From NCBI RefSeq assembly GCF_013368755.1, contig NC_049561.1:3596001-3660000 (forward strand): 64,000 nucleotides of DNA, in the 5' to 3' direction. A program made the translations under genes and the position numbers. This document shows positions 48,748 to 57,356 of the stretch, piece after piece (within the stretch, counting starts at the first letter, position 1; each line of letters starts with the position of its first letter). Source of the stretch: Talaromyces rugulosus (Eukaryota > Ascomycota > Eurotiomycetes > Eurotiales > Trichocomaceae). Below the pieces are notes generated by a model, which was not told the origin of the DNA, searched no databases, and was given only the letters and a program-made list of their open reading frames with translations.

Positions 48748-51377
48748 ATGCTCACCAGGCTGGGTCACGGTCTGCTACTACTATGTCTACTTACCAGCCA
48801 TGCCAATGGCAGCACACATCCATGGCTGAATACATCTCTTGCTGCAGAAGAGCGTCTGCAGTCTTTCCTTGCACAGCTCAGTGTCGCGCAGAAATTTAAC
48901 ATGACGCAAGGAGACCAATCGGTATGTCTCCGATCCCATGTATACCGGCCAGCATTGTTAACACACCATAGCTCGAGACAGACCAGTGCATTGGTTTCGT
49001 CGCCGGTAACACATCCTTAGGAGTCCCATCTGTCTGTATGGGTGATGGCCCAGCAGGAGTTGGCAATAACTTAAACAACGTCACAGCTTTTCCGGCTTCT
49101 GTCCTAATTACTTCGAGTTGGGACCCGGAGCTGTTCTACCTCTTCGGCCAAGCGCTGGCACAAGAGCACCGGTCCAAAGGACGAAACGTAGTGCTCGCGC
49201 CGACAATTAACATCGTGCGAACGCCTCTCTGGGGCCGCGCTGCTGAATCGATGTCTGAAGACCCATATCTCAATGGCCGCATGGCCGTGGCTGCAGTGCA
49301 GGGTATCCAGTCGCAGCAGATGATTGCGTGTCCCAAACACTTTGCCGCATACAACCAAGAAACAAACCGCTTCGGACTTGCGCCTGAGTTTGATGCCATT
49401 GATGTTCGCGTCGACGAGCGCACGCTACACGAAATCTACCTCCCGGCCTTCAAATCAGCGGTGCAGGACGGCCATGCAGGGTCAGTAATGTGCTCGTATA
49501 ACAAGCTCAACGGTATGCACGCCTGTGAGAATCCATGGTTGTATGACCGACTCAAGAATGACTGGGGATTTACCGGGTTTGTTGTGACCGACTGGTACTT
49601 TGCGCAGCGCACAACCGTCGCCGCAGCATTGGCTGGTCTCGATAATAGCCAGCCGGGGGGTTCGTTGATGGATCTCTATGGATTTCCGGATTTCTTTGGA
49701 GAGATGCTTGTTGAAGCAGTCCAGAATGGCTCTGTGCCGTTCTCGCGTGTCGAAGATATGGCTGCCAGGCTGTGGCGTCCAATGTTTGAACTAGGCGTTG
49801 TCGACAGACCAGTCGAGGGCAATGAGACTACCATGGCGAGGTCCCAAGCCCATCTTGATCTTGCCCAACGCCTAGTCGAAGAGGGCTCTGTTCTGTTGAA
49901 GAACAACCACGAAACTCTGCCGCTGCAAAAACACAAGTATCGCTCTATCGCCGTCTTTGGTGCCGACGCAACAAGTAAGATTCAATACAGTGAGAAGCAC
50001 GGCGGCTTTGTCATTGATAGTACCACCGTTGTCCAGTCCCCTCTTGATCATATCAAGAAGCGTGCTTCTCAAGAAGGTATTTCAGTCACGTATTCAGAAG
50101 CGTATCCAGGAACAGACACGTTCGCTACGGTGCCATCACACATGTTTGGCAAGTCCGGGCTCAATGTGACTTACTGGACAACAGTAAACTGGACAGGATC
50201 AGTTAACCGGACTATCAAAGCGGACAATATTACTCTAGAAGACTATCCCGTCGAACTCGGTGCTACCTCACCAGATGTCTTCTCTTCTAGCTACGAAGGA
50301 ACCTTCTACCCGAACACCACTGGTCTATATCATTTCTCACTCTATGGCAACGGAAATGCACTGCTATATCTAGACGGAAACCTGACGGCCAATCTTAATG
50401 GGAGCAATTTCGGCATGGTTGTCCAGGGCATTGCTTCCCTTTCCAAGAACCATCCCGTGTCCATTCGTCTCGATTATTCCATGGGCACGTCTGTTGACAC
50501 TGGTGCGTATGGTGTCAGCCTAGGGGTCAATGTTGCTTCACCAGAGCGATACCCCGATGCAATCGCCACCGCTAGAGAATCCGATGTGAGCATCGTGTTC
50601 GTCAGCGACCAGCATACCGAAGGCCTAGACAGCAACCTCGGTCTACAGCTTCCAGGTGATCAGAATGAGCTTATTTCGCTCCTTGCCGCGCATAGCAAGC
50701 GAATCATTGTCGTTCTCAATACCAATAGCGCTATCCTTATGCCCTGGCTAGACCACGTCGATTCCGTTGTCGAAACATTTTACCCTGGACAACAAGCCGG
50801 TCCAGCTCTGGCACGTTTGCTGTTTGGGGACGTCAACTTTTCCGGAAAACTCACCGTGACGTTTCCTCAGTCTATTGAAAATACCCCAACTTTCCCAACA
50901 GAACGCTTTCCAGGCGTAGACTTGGTGGCAAATTACTCCGAAGGGCTGTATGTGGGATACAGGTGGTACGACGAGTTCGGTGTCGAGACATTGTTCCCAT
51001 TTGGCTATGGTCTGTCATACACTAACTTCCAGTTCTCTAACTTGTCCATTGACAAACGAGTTATCAATAAAACCGACTTCGTAGTCGAAGCGAGTTTCCG
51101 TGTCCACAACTCTGGACCGGTAGCTGGCAAAGAAGTTGCACAGCTTTATATCACGTTTCCGGAAGAAGCCAAGGAGCCACCCAAGGTATTAAAGGGGTTC
51201 CAAAAGACAGCTATCAACGTGTCAGAAACAGCGCACTTAGATTTCTCGTTGGCAAAGGAGGACTTGATGATTTGGTCTGAAAACACTGGAAACTGGGATT
51301 TCGTGCCGGGAGTATACACTATTAGCGTGGGGAGTTCTTCACAAGATATACGATTAGAGAAGACGATTGTGCTGTAA
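48748..51377 (+). CDS. Secreted GH3 beta-glucosidase with PA14 domain
   Basis: About 859 residues, one intron (48922-48971). A signal peptide at about 1-21 (LLLLCLLTSHANG) leads to the GH3 catalytic barrel, with the KHF and VMCSYNKLNG strands and nucleophile Asp265 in GFVVTDW. The GH3 C-terminal sandwich is interrupted at about 430-560 by a PA14 insert (EGTFYPNTTGLYHFSLYGNG), and a fibronectin-type III-like tail ends the protein. Many N-glycosylation sequons. PA14-type GH3 enzymes cleave cellobiose, gentiobiose or glucoside conjugates outside the cell. Downstream of the AKR fusion in the same direction with 246 bp between; a link to the nitrogen group is not proved. Confidence 0.92.
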
Positions 51378-51817
51378 AGTTAAGGTTTCCTATAAAATAT
51401 CATTGCTTTTATGAATTATTCCAATGCTGTTCCCTGCTCACGTAGCTTTTAACGCCAACTGGTCAATTGTGTATACGAGACACACATACATAGAGGCTAT
51501 GAGACCTAATTTCTGTCCATACTTAAAATGTTACATTTTTTTACTAAATTATCATAGTAATGAACTATATTATATGACAAAATGCTCTACCTTGCTTTTG
51601 AAAAGACAACATACATTGAATGAATCAAGGGATGTTCTTTCCACCCCACAAGTGCCAGTTTGTTATTTAATATCAATTGATTTCAGCTGCACATGTGTAT
51701 TTAACATACTACTGGTAGTGACTACAACTTAGATGAATTGATAACTGATAGATGTGGTTTCAAAAATTACATGTAAATGTTGTATGTCTATATCAGAATA
51801 CTACCTATGGATGCGCT
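51378..51817. other. Intergenic, convergent 3' ends
   Basis: 440 A/T-rich bases between the GH3 gene and the NCS1 permease; nothing recognised. Confidence 0.45.
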
Positions 51818-53470
51818 TCAGACTTGCTTCTCTGGTATCACAGCACCTTCTTCTTCCATTACAGCCTCGCCCACATACAAATCGCCATCATCATGAATAG
51901 TCACGGGCACAAGCGTATCCGGTGCAGGAAAAACAAGACTCGAAACAATATACACAACAAACGCACTACTGAAGCCCCAAAGATAATTAAAATCATAAAC
52001 CTTGATTGCACCGCCAATATCAATGCTCGGATTCACCGCGTTGACAAGTCCCGGCAAATTGGGACCTAACGACACAAGCATGGCCACACCTGCGCGCCAG
52101 TTACAACCCCCAACATAGTGATACCGCGAGTGCGGGCGATACAGGGCCGGAACGTCAATTGCTTGGTTCTTTATGACCCAGAAATCAGCAATTAGGATGG
52201 CGGCGATAGGCGAGAGGAAGATGGATAGCGCGCCCATGAAGTTAATCAGGCTAGTAGCCGAGTACACAATCTTCCAAGGGACCATGACCCAGCCTCCAAT
52301 AATAGTGGCGATTACCGCTCCGCGTCGGATGTTGATGTAGCGAGGGCAGAGAGAAGTCAAGTCGTTGGCAAACGAAATCACGTTGGCCGATACATTGACA
52401 CCGATCTGCGCGACAACCCATGCAAGACCGACGAAGAACGCGGCTGCTCGACCGCCTGGGCCGTCCCAGTGGCTCGCGACTTCTACAGGGTCCCAGATAT
52501 ACTGCCCGTAAAGGACATTGCTAGCACTGGTCGTGATGATACCGAGGACCCCGATGAAGGTGCAAATCACCGGGACTGTCACGGCCTGCAACCAGATTCC
52601 GCGCGGCTTTCTCAAGTAGCGCGTGTAATCTGGTATGTTTGTTGCCATTGTGGCCCATCCACCACTTAAAGAAGTCATGTACGAGAGGATCATCCAAGAT
52701 CGTGTTGACCCAGTATAATGTGGCTTCTGGTTCCAAATATCCCCTGTGCCTCCAGCCAACTTGCACATGCCAATAACCGTGCCCACCGCCGCCGTGGTCA
52801 CAACCCCTGCTTTAAAAACGAAGAACCAGCGCAATTTATGCGGCGGAGTCAGCAAGAATGGTAGCTGCACGGTCCAAAAAATTAAATGAGACACCATTTG
52901 CTGGGTGGTAATGCCTGCACTTTCCGGAAGATGATTTGGAATATTCAGATACGAAGGCCAGATAGCTCGAATCACCTGCGTCATTGCTGTCGATCCTGCA
53001 TAAGTTTGAATGGCATGCCAAAACAGGGCCGTCACCATACGAATAATGACTGGTACTCTGGAAAAGACAAAACCAAAACTGGCACGAGAAGCAACAGGAT
53101 ATGGTACTCGTAGTTTTGCGCCGATAGAGCCATTGAACGAAATTGGGATTGCAATAATGACAGTCCCCATAATGAGACACAACAAGGCCTCTCGGTATGT
53201 CAAGCCGCCTGATATGATCGTCGAAGCTCCTTCCCATGATTGAGTAGACAGTATATCACTCATCCAGTACCCTAACAGAGCCCAATGACCCCAGATGCGT
53301 CGTTGGACGGGCGTCACATCGTTGTCGATATTAGTCCAGGTGCCTTCGGGCGCAAAAGTAGTTGGCTGCTTTGGCAATTCCCATGCTTTGGCAGACGTAA
53401 TCCTCTCCCGGACATGGCTTTTAGTGTTTTCCACCTCTATGGCAGATATTAGAGGCATTATTAACTTCAT
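51818..53470 (-). CDS. NCS1 nucleobase/allantoin/uracil-type permease
   Basis: 550 residues, single exon, start chosen at the ATG that gives the usual ~60-residue cytosolic N-terminus. Signature stretches of the Fur/NCS1 family: RRIWGHWALLGYWMSDI, NGSIGAKLRVPYPVASRASFG in pieces, GGWATMATNIPDYTRY, AQIGVNVSANVISFANDL, SPIAAILIADFWVIKN. Twelve membrane segments. Fungal Fur proteins carry uracil, allantoin, uric acid or thiamine-like compounds across the plasma membrane with protons. Divergent from a 2OG oxygenase with a shared 377-bp promoter holding GATA boxes and a CCGCGG palindrome. The specificity is open; the genomic setting suggests a nitrogen-rich heterocycle or ureide. Confidence 0.9.
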   Translation of the reverse strand: MKLIMPLISAIEVENTKSHVRERITSAKAWELPKQPTTFAPEGTWTNIDNDVTPVQRRIWGHWALLGYWMSDILSTQSWEGASTIISGGLTYREALLCLIMGTVIIAIPISFNGSIGAKLRVPYPVASRASFGFVFSRVPVIIRMVTALFWHAIQTYAGSTAMTQVIRAIWPSYLNIPNHLPESAGITTQQMVSHLIFWTVQLPFLLTPPHKLRWFFVFKAGVVTTAAVGTVIGMCKLAGGTGDIWNQKPHYTGSTRSWMILSYMTSLSGGWATMATNIPDYTRYLRKPRGIWLQAVTVPVICTFIGVLGIITTSASNVLYGQYIWDPVEVASHWDGPGGRAAAFFVGLAWVVAQIGVNVSANVISFANDLTSLCPRYINIRRGAVIATIIGGWVMVPWKIVYSATSLINFMGALSIFLSPIAAILIADFWVIKNQAIDVPALYRPHSRYHYVGGCNWRAGVAMLVSLGPNLPGLVNAVNPSIDIGGAIKVYDFNYLWGFSSAFVVYIVSSLVFPAPDTLVPVTIHDDGDLYVGEAVMEEEGAVIPEKQV

Positions 53471-53847
53471 CGACGATGGGGGCTCCAGGGGACATACACA
53501 TCCTGGAAATGCAGGTAGATAGATATATCTACTCCGTTGATGAAACACGCAGTCATGGTCTATCACCACTATCACTTGATGGCCGATAAACAAGATACTA
53601 GATTGCTCTTATCGCGATCTCGCCAACTCTGATACGAAGCCAGCGAAGTAATAGATAAGCCCCGGCCGCGGGCTCAGCCCGCGGGATGGACGACGCGGAT
53701 AAGATAAGAGCGCTTTGCCCTCATCTTAGCGTGCCAGCATTATTCAAGCTCGCTAGATATTGAATACTTATGCAAATTTGTCTCCCAATATTATATGGCT
53801 GACAGCTTTAAATCTATATATACCATTCACTGAAGGATTCGGCCAAA
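53471..53847. promoter_or_regulatory. Divergent promoter, NCS1 permease / 2OG oxygenase
   Basis: Contains AGATAAG (53653-53659), a perfect palindrome (53666-53684) and GATAAGATAAG (53698-53708) within 56 bp, an arrangement fit for joint control by AreA and a pathway regulator. Confidence 0.65.
53666..53684. promoter_or_regulatory. Perfect 19-bp palindrome ccgcgggctcagcccgcgg
   Basis: Nine-base arms around a central C. Holds CGG-N7-CCG and CCGCGG. The left 12 bases recur at 57208-57219 in the other divergent promoter of the group. Candidate operator of the neighbouring Zn2Cys6 protein. Confidence 0.6.
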
Positions 53848-54954
53848 ATGGCCTTCACCAGCTTCGCCGGCAGAAGCTACAACATCGTCTCCGATCAAGT
53901 CAAGCAATCAGACAGCTTCAATGAAATCCCCATGATCGATCTGACTCAACCTCAAGCACGGGTAGTCGACAGTCTGAGAGATGCATGCACCCGCGTCGGA
54001 TTTTTCTACATATCGAACCACGGTATTCCGCAGCCCGTTATCGATCAAGTATTTTCCACGGCAGCCGAGTTTTTCGGTCTAGACGATACGGCCAAGCAAC
54101 AGGCGCATTTTAAGAATGGGACGGCACTTTGTGGGTATGAGGGATTCCAAAATGTCTATACGGACGAGACCAAGAAGCCGGATTTGAATGAAGCTTTCAG
54201 TTGGCGTTACGCACCCGACATGGATCGACTTTCGGAGCCCAACACAAAGATTGAGGAAACTAAGCCGGAGGAAAGGAACCCCGACAAGGAAGAAGACTTT
54301 CTGACAAGTGGGCAAAACCTCTGGCCTAAGGCTAAGCCAGAAATGCGTCATGATATCAGCCAATACTATGACCATGTGTTGGACCTCGCCAGGAAGCTAA
54401 TTCGCCTATTTGCGCTTGTTTTAGAATTGCCAGAGACATACTTTGACGATATGATGCAACGGCCAGGTTCAATGGGCAAGATCCTTCATTATCCGCCTCA
54501 ACCAGCAAAGGACCCAGATCCGCCATTCGGAATAGGAGCCCATACAGATATCGAATGCTTCACGATTCTTTGCCAGGGTGGCGATATACCTGCTCTACAG
54601 GTGCTGAATCCGAATGGCGAGTGGATTCTAGCGCCTCCTATCCCGGGGACTTTTGTTGTGAACATTGGAGATATGCTAGCCAGATGGTCCAACGATACAT
54701 TTCGCAGCACAATTCACCGTGTCCTCAACATCACGGGGCGAGAACGGTATTCGCTGCCTGTGTTTATCGGACCAAGTTATCAGACAATCATCCAACCTTT
54801 AGAGACTTGTATCGCTAATGGGGCCAAGTATGATCCAATATCAGCGGGTCTTTATGTTTGGAAAAGACTCGCTATTAGCAGACTCGACAAAGACGAGTAT
54901 GAGAGACAACTCGTGAAAATTGAAAGCCATTTAACACCACCGGTCAATGTGTGA
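53848..54954 (+). CDS. 2-oxoglutarate/Fe(II)-dependent oxygenase (IPNS-like)
   Basis: 368 residues, single exon. DIOX_N region (IPMIDLTQ, RVGFFYISNHGIP, AEFFGLDDTAKQ) followed by the double-stranded beta-helix with the facial triad His232, Asp234 (AHTDIECFTILCQ) and His290 (STIHRVLN), and the 2OG-binding Arg300-x-Ser302 (RYSLPVF). Full family length, no missing residue. Relatives hydroxylate or desaturate small molecules, among them thymine 7-hydroxylases of fungi, but many other substrates occur. Divergent from the NCS1 permease and convergent with the second regulator; with the ureide-type hydrolase it probably oxidises the imported compound before hydrolysis. That order of steps is inference. 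Confidence 0.9.
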   Translation: MAFTSFAGRSYNIVSDQVKQSDSFNEIPMIDLTQPQARVVDSLRDACTRVGFFYISNHGIPQPVIDQVFSTAAEFFGLDDTAKQQAHFKNGTALCGYEGFQNVYTDETKKPDLNEAFSWRYAPDMDRLSEPNTKIEETKPEERNPDKEEDFLTSGQNLWPKAKPEMRHDISQYYDHVLDLARKLIRLFALVLELPETYFDDMMQRPGSMGKILHYPPQPAKDPDPPFGIGAHTDIECFTILCQGGDIPALQVLNPNGEWILAPPIPGTFVVNIGDMLARWSNDTFRSTIHRVLNITGRERYSLPVFIGPSYQTIIQPLETCIANGAKYDPISAGLYVWKRLAISRLDKDEYERQLVKIESHLTPPVNV

Positions 54955-55055
54955 TCGTGTAATATAAACTTTTTATATCTCAAACAAAAGTTCATGTACT
55001 GCAGGGGAAAATAATGTAATTAGTATTACTGAAATGTTATATCATAAAATCGATC

Positions 55056-57059
55056 TTACTCAGTTAGTCTATCAATTGCAGGAAATTCAGCACCTGGGGT
55101 ACTCAAATCTGGAAATGTCCACATCATACTGTCAAGATCAACAGCAGTAGTGAAAATTTGCTGGTTAAACGGTGAGAAGTTTATGGTTTCATCTGTCTCA
55201 ATGGGAAGAGAATTATTCGTTTGGTCATTAACACTGTCGGACTTTCTGCGATCATATTCCGGAACGGAGATCTTGGAATTTTTCCAACCATCCCATCCCA
55301 GTGCTCGAAGCCTGGTAAGTGTATAAGATACCCAGTCACTCATTTTTGCTTTCATTCGAAGTTGCCACTCGAATTCTTTCATCAAGCTTTGAAGCTCCTC
55401 TGATTCCTCTATCGTGACACTGGTTGTCCGAAGAAGGCCGAGAAACCCACCGAGGATGGTCGCACATCCACCAGCAGCAAAAAACCAGAAAGCTTCCATG
55501 TGTTCTGGGCGTAGATGAGAAAGAAATTGAACTAGGCTACGTGCTCGTGTTCGAAGCATCCTACGAATGAATTGAACAAATTGGGGGTCTAGTTCAGCAC
55601 TTGACTGTTGCATAGACCACAGCAACCGTCGATGTAGTGCTGCAGTAGTAGCATGCAGTGCGAGATGGAAGAACCCGTTGACACATAGCTTCCCAGATTG
55701 TATATTTTCCAAGCCCAACTCTTCAGGGAGGCCTCTGAGCATTTGGGCAAGATCTGTCCCCAGTGACTTAGTAATGGCAAGCACTTCCTGCGGCTGAACT
55801 ACTTCCGCTAATGACCTCACAGAATAGAGCTTGCGGAGCATGCAAGCTGTAATACGACTCAAATTCACAAGCTCAATGAATAAAGTCCTTCCATTTTCAA
55901 TGCTGACACTTCCAATATGTTCGCTATATTCCTCATCATCAGCACCTTCAGAGAAGTCGGTTGTTTGCAGTGGCTGCACAATCCAATCAGATGCTTCCGA
56001 AATGGTACAAGGCCGGCCTAGAACCAATGCTGAGAATGAATCTTGAATGAATAGCGCCCAAGCGAGTCGCTTCCGGAGACCTTTCTCCCACTCTGGGATA
56101 TCCCAGGCTGAGCAATCTAAATGGAGTCCGAGATGCTGGCCGAGCCCCAGTAGCGACGAAGTAAAAGACCACATCCACGAATTATCGGTAAATAGTGGGC
56201 TACGATGGCGTTGCAATAGTAACAAACCTGCCTGTATAGTATTAAGGCGAGGCCTATGCATGGCATCCTGCACAGCGTGGTGTGCAATGCGTACCAAGGC
56301 GGCTTCATTGATCTTTTCGTGCAGCAAAAGATCCGGATCGTATGACCACCAACAAACAGCCAGCGCATAAACAGCAGCTAGGAGATGTGCGCTGATCTCC
56401 CTATATGTTCGATTATATTTTTCTAGAAAGACGTTTTTGTGCAGAATGGGAAACGACGGGTGCACAATGCGAAAATATAGACTGATCAACATGGGGCCAT
56501 GTGGATTTACAAGGGACTCCACATCTTCAACGTAGACTTCGTCCCAGCTGTCTTCTTTGCGCAGGTTTTGGGAGACCTCAACATCGGGAGTCATCTGGAA
56601 GAAGACATTGTCATGCACCTTTCGCGTCGTCGTGGCGCCTACTAAGCCGCCGGATATTGCCGTATTGTCGCCATCTCGCGACGACACTGGGTCACTACCA
56701 TGGAAAGACTGCAGCAACTGACAGTCATGTTCACCGCCGGGTCCAAGGAGCTCTGAGAAGCGGCTTTTTTCGAGACCCAACGTCTTGGTCAAGATGGATT
56801 CTCTGGGGTAGTCCAGATCTGGGTCTAGTATCAATTGAGAAGGCGAGTTCGACAGCAGCTCCTCAGAGGGCCCTCTCCCGCGTGCATTTCTGGGGGCGAA
56901 TTCTTTAGTATTCGCTGCAGTAGCTCGTCGTTTAGGCGGGGGAGGCTGCAAGAAGGTGCAGGATGACAAGCCGGCAGCTTGGCAGGTCAGACAGCTAGAG
57001 GACCCATGTAGGGTGACGCATCTCTGTTTTTTCTTGCGGCAGATATCACATGCTCTCAT
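55056..57059 (-). CDS. Zn2Cys6 transcription factor (regulator 2)
   Basis: 667 residues, single exon; the ATG at 57059 puts the zinc cluster at the very N-terminus: Cys4, 7, 14, 23, 26 and 34 (CDICRKKKQRC, CLTCQAAGLSSC). A basic linker PPPPKRR follows, then a Fungal_trans middle region (HPSFPILHKNVFLEKYNRTY in part, SSLLGLGQHLGLHLDCSAW, KRLAWALFIQDSFSALVLGRP). It sits between the oxygenase and the fused hydrolase, divergent from the latter, and is the obvious pathway-specific activator. The repeated CCGCGGGCTCAG word in the two divergent promoters is its candidate binding site. Confidence 0.9.
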   Translation of the reverse strand: MRACDICRKKKQRCVTLHGSSSCLTCQAAGLSSCTFLQPPPPKRRATAANTKEFAPRNARGRGPSEELLSNSPSQLILDPDLDYPRESILTKTLGLEKSRFSELLGPGGEHDCQLLQSFHGSDPVSSRDGDNTAISGGLVGATTTRKVHDNVFFQMTPDVEVSQNLRKEDSWDEVYVEDVESLVNPHGPMLISLYFRIVHPSFPILHKNVFLEKYNRTYREISAHLLAAVYALAVCWWSYDPDLLLHEKINEAALVRIAHHAVQDAMHRPRLNTIQAGLLLLQRHRSPLFTDNSWMWSFTSSLLGLGQHLGLHLDCSAWDIPEWEKGLRKRLAWALFIQDSFSALVLGRPCTISEASDWIVQPLQTTDFSEGADDEEYSEHIGSVSIENGRTLFIELVNLSRITACMLRKLYSVRSLAEVVQPQEVLAITKSLGTDLAQMLRGLPEELGLENIQSGKLCVNGFFHLALHATTAALHRRLLWSMQQSSAELDPQFVQFIRRMLRTRARSLVQFLSHLRPEHMEAFWFFAAGGCATILGGFLGLLRTTSVTIEESEELQSLMKEFEWQLRMKAKMSDWVSYTLTRLRALGWDGWKNSKISVPEYDRRKSDSVNDQTNNSLPIETDETINFSPFNQQIFTTAVDLDSMMWTFPDLSTPGAEFPAIDRLTE

Positions 57060-57356
57060 GATGATATGAATCTGGCAGTTGGACGTTGGCACCAGCTACA
57101 CGGAGGTCGTCAAGATAGACAGCCGGGGCTTGAGGCAGGCGATAACGGGACAAGATAAGCTTAAGATAGTAGATAAGCTCCACATGGGCGATAAGATAAG
57201 GGATTGCCCGCGGGCTCAGGAGGGAAGGAGCTCAACCTCGCTTGATCACGCCGTCCTGGCTAAAAGGTCGCTCTGTCTTTCCATCATGTTTTCTGACAAG
57301 GTGTCTCTTCCATGCCAATTGGAACCTAGCTCTTCTTTTTCGACTTCGGCTACACC
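57060..57356. promoter_or_regulatory. Divergent promoter, regulator 2 / fused hydrolase
   Basis: Dense GATA array at 57141-57200 (AGATAAG at 57153 and 57171, GATAAGATAAG at 57190-57200, further single GATA cores) followed directly by gcccgcgggctcag (57206-57219). Confidence 0.65.

Noticed and set aside
53471..53593. Longer N-terminus or an upstream exon for the NCS1 permease
   Set aside because: The frame is open but lacks an upstream ATG, and a possible donor at GTATGT does not keep the frame with the CATAG acceptor. The ATG at 53470 gives a normal length.
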